NCBI RefSeq assembly: GCF_039544265.1
Contig: NZ_BAABLI010000008.1
Coordinates: 248,001-312,000 of the forward strand
Source: Corallincola platygyrae
GTDB lineage: Bacteria; Pseudomonadota; Gammaproteobacteria; Enterobacterales; Neiellaceae
Length of the DNA stretch: 64,000 bases
Direction of reading: 5' to 3'
The translations under genes and the position numbers were made by a program. Numbering within the stretch: the first letter of the stretch is position 1; each line of letters opens with the position of its first letter. This document shows positions 53,429 through 63,200 of the stretch, one piece after another. The notes beneath the pieces were generated by a model that was not told the origin of the DNA, did no database searches, and saw nothing but the letters and a program-made list of their open reading frames with translations.

Positions 53429-53503
53429 ATGCCTGCAAAACCTTTATCTCGCCGCTTTAGTGTGGCGCCCATGCTCGATGGGAGAGATAGCGTCTTTTAC
53501 TAG
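53429..53503 (+). pseudogene. dusA: 5' fragment of dusA cut by an integrated element
   Basis: Translation from ATG 53429 gives MPAKPLSRRFSVAPMLD, which matches the conserved start of tRNA-dihydrouridine synthase A (RRFSVAPMLDWTDRH). After the GAT at 53477-53479 the sequence leaves the family: GRDSVFY and a TAG stop at 53501 replace WTDRHCRYF. This is the expected left end of an element inserted into the 5' end of dusA, a known integration site of a family of integrases. The rest of dusA is not in the window, so it should lie to the right of the element, with a replacement 5' end supplied by the element. Confidence 0.85.
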
Positions 53504-53626
53504 TTGTTATTGTTGAATATTTTGTCCACGTGTGATGTCTGTGGGACCCTATTGGGACCCCGTGCTTGTGACAAAAGAGCAGAAACACGCTGTATTCCTA
53601 CCCCTTCATCTTCTGAACCGTCAGCT

Positions 53627-53911
53627 TTATGAGTAATCGGTATTCATAGCTTTAAACTCGGCTTTCGATTCCTTACTTAAGGACTCGAGCCATTCCGCTA
53701 GGTGCTCAAGATTGACGAATTTCGGGCTTTTTTGACTGCTTCCCAATTGAATCACGGGAAAGGGTAGTTGGCCAGCAGCCGCTTTCCTAGCGGCTACGCG
53801 GGGGCTAAGCCCTAGAAGATCGTTGGCGATCTTATCCAGTTCGACCAAAGGCGCGCCATAGGTCATTAATAATCCTGCTTTTAGAAACATTTGCTGGGCC
53901 TGCATATTCAT
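53627..53911 (-). CDS. PrtN-like (pyocin activator family) protein, likely recombination directionality factor
   Basis: The 94-residue protein resembles PrtN-family proteins: LLMTYGAPLVELDKIANDLLGLSPRVAARKAAAGQLPFPVIQLGSSQKSPKFVNLEHLAEWL. The family was named for a pyocin activator; in many integrated elements such small helical winged proteins next to an att site act as excisionases. The location right inside the dusA junction favours that role (inference). GGGGA precedes the ATG at 53911. Confidence 0.75.
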   Translation of the reverse strand: MNMQAQQMFLKAGLLMTYGAPLVELDKIANDLLGLSPRVAARKAAAGQLPFPVIQLGSSQKSPKFVNLEHLAEWLESLSKESKAEFKAMNTDYS

Positions 53912-53955
53912 TGATTGGTCCCCTTCTATGTCTCCAATTTTTGGTTCTTCACTTT

Positions 53956-54405
53956 TTATTGTCGAACTTCGCGCTCAGCGTCTTTTAGCGACGCCAGAGT
54001 GAGACTCAAACGCCAGCTTAAATCTGTGTCGTACCTAGATACAGGGGTGACGAGAGAGCTCAAGTGCGTCGTTTTTTTTTCAAGGCCGCTGCCTAACCGT
54101 GAGATAGGAACCCCGTGGGGTAGTGCGATCACCAATCTAGTTGAAAAGCCTCTAACAACATCATCAAATTCAATAATGGTCGGTATATCTGAAGCGCCGA
54201 ATTTGAGCCCCATATTGTCAAAATGCCGCTGCCAGTTGTTGCCAAGCAAGGGCAGTTCAATCGTTGTTACACCTTTTCCGATGACTATAATGCCCACCAA
54301 TCTGCCATCACTAGCCAGACGCAGTTCACCAGCGTGCTCCAAACACAGTTCATTGGCTGACAATTGTTGCTTCACAGTTTGAAAAATAATCATAAGTAAT
54401 CCCAT
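53956..54405 (-). CDS. Unknown element-encoded protein
   Basis: The 149-residue protein begins MGLLMIIFQTVKQQ (a later Met at 54393 is also possible) and is rich in beta-forming segments (LRLASDGRLVGIIVIGKGVTTIELPLLG) with VRGFSTRLVIALPHGVPISRL. No family is recognised. It starts just upstream of the PrtN-like gene, in the same direction with a 44-base gap, and the two may be co-transcribed. Confidence 0.5.
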   Translation of the reverse strand: MGLLMIIFQTVKQQLSANELCLEHAGELRLASDGRLVGIIVIGKGVTTIELPLLGNNWQRHFDNMGLKFGASDIPTIIEFDDVVRGFSTRLVIALPHGVPISRLGSGLEKKTTHLSSLVTPVSRYDTDLSWRLSLTLASLKDAEREVRQ

Positions 54406-55129
54406 CGATTTGAGCCAAGATCAGGGATATTGACCTTGGCGATTTGAGGAACTTTTGATTTTTAGTGCAAACGGAATCCAAACAAATGGGGCGTTCGGTT
54501 TGTCCAACTGACTGTGTTTGTCACAAACATCTTACTAGCCCCCGCTGGCCTTGTAGGGCTGAAGGCGCTATCTTGAAGAGGAATCTTTAATGCCTTTCAC
54601 AGGCATCTCGCCCTCCAGGGCTTTTATCTATCTCATTGCAAAGCAGGCAAACGGTACTGCGGCGCAAGGGGACACTACTTCCAAAATTCAGAAACTAAAC
54701 TCTCCGGAGTGCTGGACAGTTAGTCCAACAATGGAGCTGCTAAATTTTGCCGCTCTTAAATTTCATTTCTTTGGTTTTTACCACTGACATCTGTACTGCT
54801 CTCGTTAAAGAGCTATTGCTACATAACCCAGTTGTTTACTTATGCCGTCTCCACAGAGACGGATCGAAAAATCTCTCTGCAACCCATATATAACAAGGGG
54901 TTTGCACCCAAATACTTCAACGAAACGACAGATCGCTTTGCGACAAATTAGCAGCCAATAACGCCCGATATGAAATTGGTTTTAGCATTCAGGGAATGTC
55001 GTCGTCACACAACACATCACAGATCACCCTCGCCGGCGGGTTCAGCCGAGTTCTCACTAAACCCAATGGCCACGAGCCATAGCGTAACCAGAATCTGTCT
55101 CAACAAACTCATCCTTCTAGGAGATTGAA
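54406..55129. other. 724-base region with no supported gene
   Basis: This stretch is AT-rich and contains small hairpins: GCCCT/AGGGC followed by TTTT near 54611-54626 (terminator-like), ATGCC/GGCAT near 54589-54605, and GTCTCC/GAGAC near 54846-54860. A 65-codon frame at 54590-54787 has a ribosome site but no recognisable content. It must also hold the promoter of the integrase gene, whose ribosome site TAGGAG is at 55118-55123. Confidence 0.5.
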
Positions 55130-56155
55130 ATGATCAAACCACCATTTAATTCATCTAAAAATTATGGTTTTGGAAGAGCCGCTCTAAATGCCGCTAAGCG
55201 AGCTCTTAAACGTGCAAAGGGTCGACGTTTTGGAACATTGGCGTCGCACACCGATCGATTTTCAAAGTTTTGGTATTGGGCGAAAACAAAGCACAAAGTG
55301 GCCGATTTGTCCGATATAAATATGGAGATTATTTACAACTACGCCGGCTACCTTAGGCAGCGTATTGAACGCAACCAGTTGAAGATTACCTACGGTCATA
55401 ACCTTTTGAGTTCAGTCAATGTGGTGTATTCATGCCTGGGTCAAGAACACCGGATCTTTATCAAACCTTCGAAGGCGTTGGGGCGACGGCAACGCATTCG
55501 AACGAAGCCGCCACGATTGGATAGTGAGGGATTACAAACTGTATTTGATGACATGGTTGCAGAGGGCTTCGAGCGTGAACAGATTTGCTTAGAGCTCAGC
55601 GACACCTTTGGCTTGAGACGACGCGAAGCGTGTTTACTCAATTGCAGGTTATCAGTACGCCAGGCTCTGAGGCTTGGAAAAGTCCGTATCACCAAAGGCA
55701 CCAAAGGTGGGCGAGGAACAAACAACCGGGTTCAACGTTGGGTTGAAGTTGATGAATCGGGTCTTCAGCTATTGCTGAGGGCGTCATCAATACAGGGCAA
55801 AGAGGAGAATCTTGTACCGATCGATCTATCCCTTATACAGTTCTTTCGCCGTATAAGAGTTGCGCGTCAGCGCTTTCTGTCTCCTGCTGGATTAGGGCAT
55901 CAGCAGGATAGAAGAGCGGCTTACGCATGTCGGAAATTCAAAAATCTTGCCGGGGTGTCAGCCCCAGTGTTTGGCAAGGAGGAGGTTGTTGAAAAAAACT
56001 TATTAGAGTCATCGACGGCAACCCTAACTGCCGAATTGGGACATGGTCGTAAAGAGGTGCTTTCAAGTTACATAGGCTCACTGGCAAAGTTGAAGCGGGA
56101 GGATAACGATGAACACGCCTTAATTTTCAGGTTTTTAGGATGCGCACGCACTTGA
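55130..56155 (+). CDS. Tyrosine recombinase (phage-type integrase)
   Basis: The 341-residue protein has an N-terminal core-binding region (about 35-125) and a catalytic domain with the expected residues: Arg163 in TFGLRRREACLL, a lysine hairpin near ITKGTKGGR (about 187-195), the HxxR box in the form YACR (Arg268, with Tyr265 in place of His), His305 in ELGHGRKEV and the nucleophile Tyr314 in SSYIGS. It probably integrates and excises the element at dusA. AGGAG precedes the start. The changed HxxR position is worth noting; some integrase families tolerate it. Confidence 0.88.
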   Translation: MIKPPFNSSKNYGFGRAALNAAKRALKRAKGRRFGTLASHTDRFSKFWYWAKTKHKVADLSDINMEIIYNYAGYLRQRIERNQLKITYGHNLLSSVNVVYSCLGQEHRIFIKPSKALGRRQRIRTKPPRLDSEGLQTVFDDMVAEGFEREQICLELSDTFGLRRREACLLNCRLSVRQALRLGKVRITKGTKGGRGTNNRVQRWVEVDESGLQLLLRASSIQGKEENLVPIDLSLIQFFRRIRVARQRFLSPAGLGHQQDRRAAYACRKFKNLAGVSAPVFGKEEVVEKNLLESSTATLTAELGHGRKEVLSSYIGSLAKLKREDNDEHALIFRFLGCART

Positions 56156-56418
56156 GCCACCGACTTACAGGAAATCCAGCGACTAAAAAGAGAACTATCA
56201 GAGATGCCGAACAAGCGGCGCTGCACATTTATCAACGCTTTGGCCAATTTCCTGAGGCTTGGCAAGTCAAACATCTAAGATCATTCCTGCAATCATTCAA
56301 CACCCCCACAACTGCGTACGATAAATGGCGAAGTGTCATCCGCATATGCGAAGCAAGTGACAAGCCTCACTGGATACCACTGCTTAGAGGGCATTGGTGC
56401 AGTAAGCAATCTGACTAG
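56140..56418 (+). CDS. Small element protein overlapping the integrase
   Basis: The 92-residue product begins MRTHLSHRLTGN and overlaps the integrase stop by 16 bases, so translation is probably coupled. It has a helical centre (DAEQAALHIYQRFGQFPEAWQVKHLRSFLQ) and TAYDKWRSVIRICEASDKPHW, which recalls an integrase core-binding fold. It may be an accessory factor for recombination. No family name can be given. Confidence 0.5.
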   Translation: MRTHLSHRLTGNPATKKRTIRDAEQAALHIYQRFGQFPEAWQVKHLRSFLQSFNTPTTAYDKWRSVIRICEASDKPHWIPLLRGHWCSKQSD

Positions 56419-56454
56419 ACAAACTTGTTAACGGCCCAGTGATCTTCTGGCGTC

Positions 56455-56694
56455 ATGTTCTTGTTCGACAACACCCTTTTCATTCAACTCGCCTACTGGC
56501 GCATCGTTGAGGAAGCCCCCGTTTATGGCCTACAGGAGCCGACCTTAGCGCTGCAATCAGCCGATGTTTTGTATGCCTGCAATTACGACCTGGTCAACAT
56601 ATCTGAGGGGCGCCAAGTGCAACTGTATGAAGAGGGACTCCAAGTAAGTCCTCCCGAAGTCTCTCTGTGTTTGGTTTCGTATGTAGATAACTAA
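56455..56694 (+). CDS. Possible small protein
   Basis: A 79-residue frame (MFLFDNTLFIQLAYWRIVEE...) lies 36 bases after the previous gene in the same direction. It has no recognisable motif and no clear ribosome site. It may be a decayed or spurious frame. Confidence 0.3.
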   Translation: MFLFDNTLFIQLAYWRIVEEAPVYGLQEPTLALQSADVLYACNYDLVNISEGRQVQLYEEGLQVSPPEVSLCLVSYVDN

Positions 56695-57204
56695 GTGCCA
56701 ATGGAGATCGTCCATGACATATTTGCGACGCTTAAATTTGGTGGAGTAGAAACTGATGTAGCCCAGCGACCTGACATGGCCATAGGGAAATTAGTCACCA
56801 AATTGCCAGCGAGGGGCATTCTTGCTGGAACGGGTGAGCAGGATTCTTTGAAACTATCGGAATAGGGCGGAGTAACGGCTTGGCTGCAACAGAGAACAAT
56901 TGACTGATTTTTTTGGGGGGGGTGAAAGACAACTGAGTTTGATAACTCTTTGAATTGTTGTAAATCAAGTTAAACAAAAATGAAAACTGGTTGTTATTGC
57001 AGCATAAGTTGTACATGTTGTAGTATGCGCTCAAACAAACGGTGCCTAATGGAGTTGTAGGTGTCGAAGTTCCTGTCCCCCTCCCGCCGTTCTCGGCAAA
57101 CCAGGGCTCAGCAAGGAAGTCGAGCGCATAAACATCTCCTCCTAATGACTTAGGCACAATTTTATGGATAAGCCCTCAACTTAACTGTTGTTTTGGGAGC
57201 ATGG
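56695..57204. other. 510-base region before the giant gene
   Basis: No supported gene; a minus-strand frame at 56795-57157 crosses the inverted repeat and is judged non-coding. It contains an AT-rich stretch (56900-57000), the 116-base imperfect inverted repeat and the promoter and ribosome site (GGGAG at 57195-57199) of the giant gene. Confidence 0.5.
57042..57157. repeat. 116-base imperfect inverted repeat
   Basis: GTGCCTAA at 57042-57049 is the exact reverse complement of TTAGGCAC at 57150-57157. Inside, TCGAAGTTCCT (57064-57074) pairs with AGGAAGTCGA (57114-57123) with one bulge. The overall shape is like a long cruciform or a miniature inverted-repeat or attC-like element. The integron core GTTRRRY is absent, so it is not a standard attC. 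Confidence 0.6.
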
Positions 57205-60200
57205 ATGTCTATTCAAAAATTTAGCCTTTTTGCCATTCTATTCCTCGCAAGCCAAGCTGTTGCTGAAACAGATATCCAGGCTACATCCCCCATTATTGAG
57301 GGGGCTACGCAGGTAAGCTACCGCGCAGTTATTTCCGATTGTGGAAGTATGGATCGGCTTGAAGCTGGTAGCGCTACGGATCTAAGGCAATACACCAGTG
57401 ACGATGTTACTCCCCTCTTGGAACCGATGGGGTACTGCTTTGTTTCTTTTACGCTCGATTCTGCCGACCGCCTTCAACCCACAGTAAAAATTGTACGCTC
57501 TGATGCGAGCGTAGAAGACTATACAGAGAGCTTTATCTGGGAGGAGGCTGCTCCCTCAATCGGCTTAGTTAGTGCCGACATCAATACGACCCCCGATGGG
57601 AAACAACGGCTCGCTATTACTTTCGAAGCGAGTGATGACTCGGATCTAAGTCAATTAGAGGTAAATGCGACGGCTCTGCGGGCTTCTGATATCAGGGCGG
57701 CTGGCGGCGTTATCTCCGAAGCGAGAAAAAACTCGTTTGCCCGCACATCCGGCTTTGTCTCCCTTCACCCCACGAACGACCAGCAATCAGAATTCACGCT
57801 TTCTTTAGATATTGATGAGGCTTTGAGCGCACAAGCCATCGCAACAGATGTCATCGTACTTGTCGACGCTACAGCTATTGACGCCTCGGGTAATCAGTCC
57901 TCGATCTCAGAGATTGCGATGACAGGTGATTACATCAAGGAAGAAGCCTTATCCCTGACTCTGCCAAGTGAGCGAGTAGTTATCACTGCAGCGTTGCAAA
58001 CTGTCCAGTTAGAGCCTGTTATCGATTTTCAGTTCAGGGGCTCGGTTAATGTTGGTGGATTGGGGCAGGGAGTTACATACAGCTCAAGTCACCCGGATAT
58101 CGTGGCAGTTACATCAGCCGGATTAGTTTATCCGTTAGCAGAAACGCTGGATGAAGAAGTATTTGTTACGCTTCGTTACCCCGGGTTGCCCGAACTGAAC
58201 GTTGCCATTGACGTTGATTACAGCAAGACGCTCACAGGCGTTTTTTTCGATCTTGATGATCAAGGTTCTCAGCTAACACTTCGCTCTTTAAATACACCTG
58301 TCTCTTTGCCAAACCTGCTGGGGCGCTACTCGGATGGGACAGAGGCTGCTATCCCCACCAACTGGAAGTACCAGCTTTCTATTCCCGATAGCTATGCGTC
58401 AATACTAGAGCACCAAGATGGCAAACTCACAGCTCGTGCGCCGATCTCAGATGATTTTCCTGCAGTTTTAAGAGTGAGCTTCTCAGCGCTACCTTCAATT
58501 GAGGCCGTGCTGAGTGTTGCGGCAGAAGACGCTGCCCCCCAAATTGAGCTGGATGTACCAGAAGAGCTGGCGCTACCGAGCGATCTTATTGTTAAGAGTG
58601 AACCGACGGATGATGTCGGCGTATCGAAGGTTGAATTTATCGTCGATGGCGTGACGGTGGGAACGCGTCAACAAGCGCCCTATGAAGTATCTATGCCTCT
58701 CCCAGACTCAATGGTTGGAAGAAGTTTAGAAGTGGTAGCCGTGGTGACGGATGTCGCAGGGCAGATCACAACATCCGCAAGTTCAGTGGTGCAACTCGTT
58801 AGTAAGCGTCAAGCGACACCGCCACAATATGTATTTGAATCCCCCGATGAAGGGAGTCGATTAGTCGAAGGGACTAATCTTGTTGCAAATGTCAGTCACT
58901 CCCTGGGTGTACTGCCTTATGTTTCTGACTCCAGTCAGATATCAAAGACAGAACTGTATTTTGATGGCCAGATGGTGGGCCAAAGCCTGTTCCCTGTCAT
59001 ACAGATAAGACCTCATCCTGACGGAGAGGAGTTGGTTGAAGTTTGGCGAGTGACTTATCAACTTCCGGGCATCTCGACAAAAGACAGCGTAAGAAATGTG
59101 TATGTCAAAGTCTATGGTCATAACGGATCAGAGGTACGCTCTGATGCGCGGCTGATTAGCATCATTGAAAACCAGTCACCTGGTATTCAGATCTTATCGC
59201 CACAAGTTGGCAGTTTAGCAACCGTTGGCCAAACACTACCTGTTTCTGTTCAAATCAGTGACGACACATTGCCCCTCGGTACTGAAGTGCGTCTGATGGT
59301 CAATGGTGAAGAACAGGGTAAGCAGACCGTATCTATAAATGATGAAGGAATTGAAGAAGGCCAAACCACAGGCATCGTTAATTTTTCTTACGTTATCAAC
59401 AATGAAGCGTTGCTCTCCACGCTGGATATACAGGTCCAGGCGACTGATTTTCATCAGGAGTCAATTAATAGCCCGGTATTAGAAGTAAAAGTTAAAGCGG
59501 ATGATCCGCCATCTGTTGCAATTACCTCTCCGACTGAGGGGGCTCCTGTTACCGCTGGGGTAGCGCTACAGGTGCGCGCAGATGCGATCGATGACGTTGG
59601 TGTAGAAAAAGTGGATTTCTACGTTAACGGTAGATTAGTTGGCAGTGATAGTTCGGAGCCATACGCAGCGTTTTATCAAACACCCAATCAAATTGAAAAT
59701 GAGCAGCCGCTGAGAGTGCAAGCTATCGCGACTGATTCGGCTGGCGCTGTTACCGAAAGTAATGTGGTTAATGTCACTTTAGGTTTTGACGAGCAACTGC
59801 CAGTGCTAAATGTTGCTTCGCCTGAAATCGCATTTGCAGAGTTTGGAAAAGACTTCGCAAAAGTGATCGAAAACAGCGATTTTGTGCTCAAGGCCACAGG
59901 TTTTGACAATGTAGAGGTCGTGGCTCTTGAAGCAACTGGAATTAGAAAAGTCGGGAGTACCTACCTTCTGACAGGTGACCCTGCTGATTCGTTAAGCGGG
60001 CAAGAACTACAGCCGCAGGCTATTCCCGGAGAACTAAGCGCGTTTTCTGCGCTGAAACTTGTTAAAGCTCCCTCATTTTCAAACGAGCCAGCACGAGAGT
60101 TTGACAGCTATCCCGTCACTTTGTCGGCATGGGATAAGAGTGGTAATCGCTCTATCGTCGAATACTGGATCGCGGTGTTCCCGGATATGAACCCAGAAGT

Positions 60201-63200
60201 GGTTCAAGTGATCGCCGATACCAACACGTTGGGGCCAGACGATGCGTTGAGCGTAAGTGTTCTGGCAAAGGATGATCGTGCTGTCCAAAGTATCGAATTC
60301 AGGTACCTGCTTGGTGATACGGAGCTTGCTCTTCATCAGTTCGATGCGAGCAGCGGCCTTATTCCGTCACCAGATCTGTCGTTTACAGATACCATAGATC
60401 TGACTTCATTTGACATTCCCAATGAAGCGAATGAAATCCATATTGATGTCACTGCATTTGATAGTGGGTCAAATGTATCTGAGACATTCAGACATACTGT
60501 TGCATTGCTGCAAGATAAATTGCCGCCAAATGTATCCCTGGAAGCGCCTTCCCTTGGCGGAATGCTGATTGCTAACGAACAGACGGGAGTCAGTTTTAGT
60601 GCTAAGGACCCCGCAGGCATTAAATACGCTGAGTTGCGTGTTGATGGCGGGCTTGTTTGGTCTGAAGATCTGGCTGGTCCGTTGCTCTTTAGTAAAACGA
60701 TTGATGTCACTCCGAATGAGGTCCAGTCTCAATTAACGCTGTCACTCATCGTCGAAGATACGTATGGCAATAGCCAAACTCATGACTGGCAGTTTGACGT
60801 CACTGGCAATGAGAAGCCGGTCATATCAATACGCCAGCCAGCAGCGGGCATTTCAGTTGTTGAAGGTGAGCAGGTTGTCATCACTGCATTAGTGTCGGAT
60901 GACCTGGGATTAGAGGAGGTCAGCTTCTTTACCGACAGTGGTGTAGAGGTTGATGTTGTTGAAACCTATTCGGGTGAAGGACTGAACTCAGTCGTAGCCG
61001 ATGGTGGGTATTTCACCAGTACAGTGCGGGTGCCTACCGTCACTGATGGTGTAGCCATCGGAGTGAAAGCAACAGATATCCATGGTCTGGTAACTACCAA
61101 CATCCTTGAACTTCGTTTTGAAGATGATCGTGAATCACCGACAGTCGCATTGGGTCAGCCACTTGAAAAAGTATCGCTGTTGCCAGGGCAGTCTTTTGAG
61201 GTCGCGGGCATAGCTTCCGATAACCGCGTTGTTAGTCGCGTCATTCCAAAACTGCGGGCGTCAGACAACAGTGTGGTAGATGTTGATTGGGATAGTCTGG
61301 TCAAAAAAGACCGCGTTGAACAGATAAAAGTTGGTAACGATCAGAGTTTTGCAGACACAGTAATAGCCGAACGTTTCTACTCAGATTTCAATGCCAGGTT
61401 TAAAGTCCCGGAAAACATTTCCGATTGGGGCAACGAATTCTGGTTCAGTGTGGTCGTCGAAGACTTGGGGGTTAACACTAGTCAAACTCTTGAGATCCCC
61501 ATTGAGATCCTCGCTGATACCGAGGCGCCAGAGATCACTTTCGCATCACCTACTGAATCCCTGGTAGAAGGGCAGCCTTTCGTTTTTGATTTGCAATTGG
61601 CCGACAATATCGGGGTAGCAAGTTACACCGTAACTCTGATTGCAGATAACGCAGAACCTCTGCTAATCGAAACAGGTTTGAATGAACGCCTGATTAGGGT
61701 AACTCATGACGATATCTTCGATACCTCTCGTTTCTCTCCTGTAGACGAGGATGGTGTAAAAGTAGCGCTCAAAGTAACAGCCAAAGATCTGGCCGGTAAC
61801 GAATCTATTCACACAGAGAATCTGACAATAAAGCAGGATGAGCCACCTGAGGTTGTCATTGATAGCCGTTTGCCTTTATCCAACTGGATAGATGGACAAT
61901 TGGTGTTCACTGAACTCAAAGTCAGCGATGACTTTGTCGCACCAGGCTATCCGATTCGCGGTGCAACGCTTGCTTCAAACATGTTGGCTGATGGCACGGG
62001 CAACGCCAGAAGCTGGCAGGGCAAGGCTCTGGATGATGGCTTGGGCAGTGTTCAGTTAGAAACAAGTTTTGATGAGCATTCAGGGCCCGAAGCCACGATT
62101 TATCTGAATGCATCCCAGTTTGCACTATTTAGTGCAGACCAACTGGCGATAACCCCGCCATCTTCTGAAAGTATTCACTCGCTCAAAGTTGACGTGGAAG
62201 GTCTTCAGGTTGGCTATCGAGTTCGCTATGAGCTGACGACTATATGCCCAGTTGAAAAGACTGAGTTAACAGTGTCCCATGACGATCTGCTGTTAAGCGA
62301 TGGCACTCTGACTTTTAGTAACTGGATCCCGGAAGGTGCTGCTTTTATTGAGATTACGCCATTTGTCGGTGCTGAAGAGGAACTGACTTATCTGAAGCGT
62401 ATCAAGCTGGATCGTTTAGATTTGGCCGAACCCTTCGCGGTAGAGTCTCCGCTGGATAAACTGGCGGGTAAAACTCAGATTCAATTGACGGTTATGGACC
62501 GTCACTCTCCGTCTGCAGAATCGCAGATAGTTGTGCTCCCCATGTGGCAGCAGAGTGAACAGGAGTTCTATGTTCAACAGCCATGGCTGCTGCCCTTTTT
62601 ACCAACAAACAAGACGTTAAATCTCTATGCATTTGCTGCAGACTGGCGCGCACTCGATCGCGATCCTCTGGCACTCAGCAGTTTGCTTACCGAAACTCTG
62701 GCCTATGACAATTCAGCGCCAGAAATTTCTATTTCTGCACCAGGGATTGAAACCCGCATTACTGAAGGTGAGCGGATAAACGTTGAACTTCAAGGCAGTG
62801 ATAATGCAGGGTTGGAGTCAATTTCACTTAGAGATGAGATGGGGCTCTATACTCAGGTCGCCGCCTGGCCCCAGCAAGATAGCTTTAGTTTCCAATATGA
62901 GATCCCAGATAACCGCGGCGGCTCTACACTAAGCTTAACTGCCGTCGCAAAAGATCGTTCAGGAAGAGAGTTTTCTGCAGAAGTCACCGTACCTGTGGTG
63001 GAAAATGAAGCGCCGCAACTTCACCTTCGTTCTTTGTCCTCATACATTGTCGACGGTAAGTACCAAAAAGTTATTGATGATGCAGCTCGGCTTAATTACG
63101 CAGAGTTCTGGCTGCGCTCTGGAGAAACTTTTGAAATTGAGTTTGATGCGCTTGACGATGTCGGCCTATCGGATATTAGCCTGAGTCGCTTTACTCGCGA

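Noticed and set aside
54590..54787. 65-codon plus-strand frame inside the element
   Set aside because: It has a ribosome-site-like GAGGA but no motif, and it crosses small hairpins; not enough to call a gene.
56795..57157. A 120-codon minus-strand frame before the giant gene
   Set aside because: It is crossed by the inverted repeat, has no ribosome site and no recognisable protein content.
57042..57157. Integron attC site
   Set aside because: The shape fits, but the conserved GTTRRRY/RYYYAAC core is missing and no integron integrase or further cassettes are seen.
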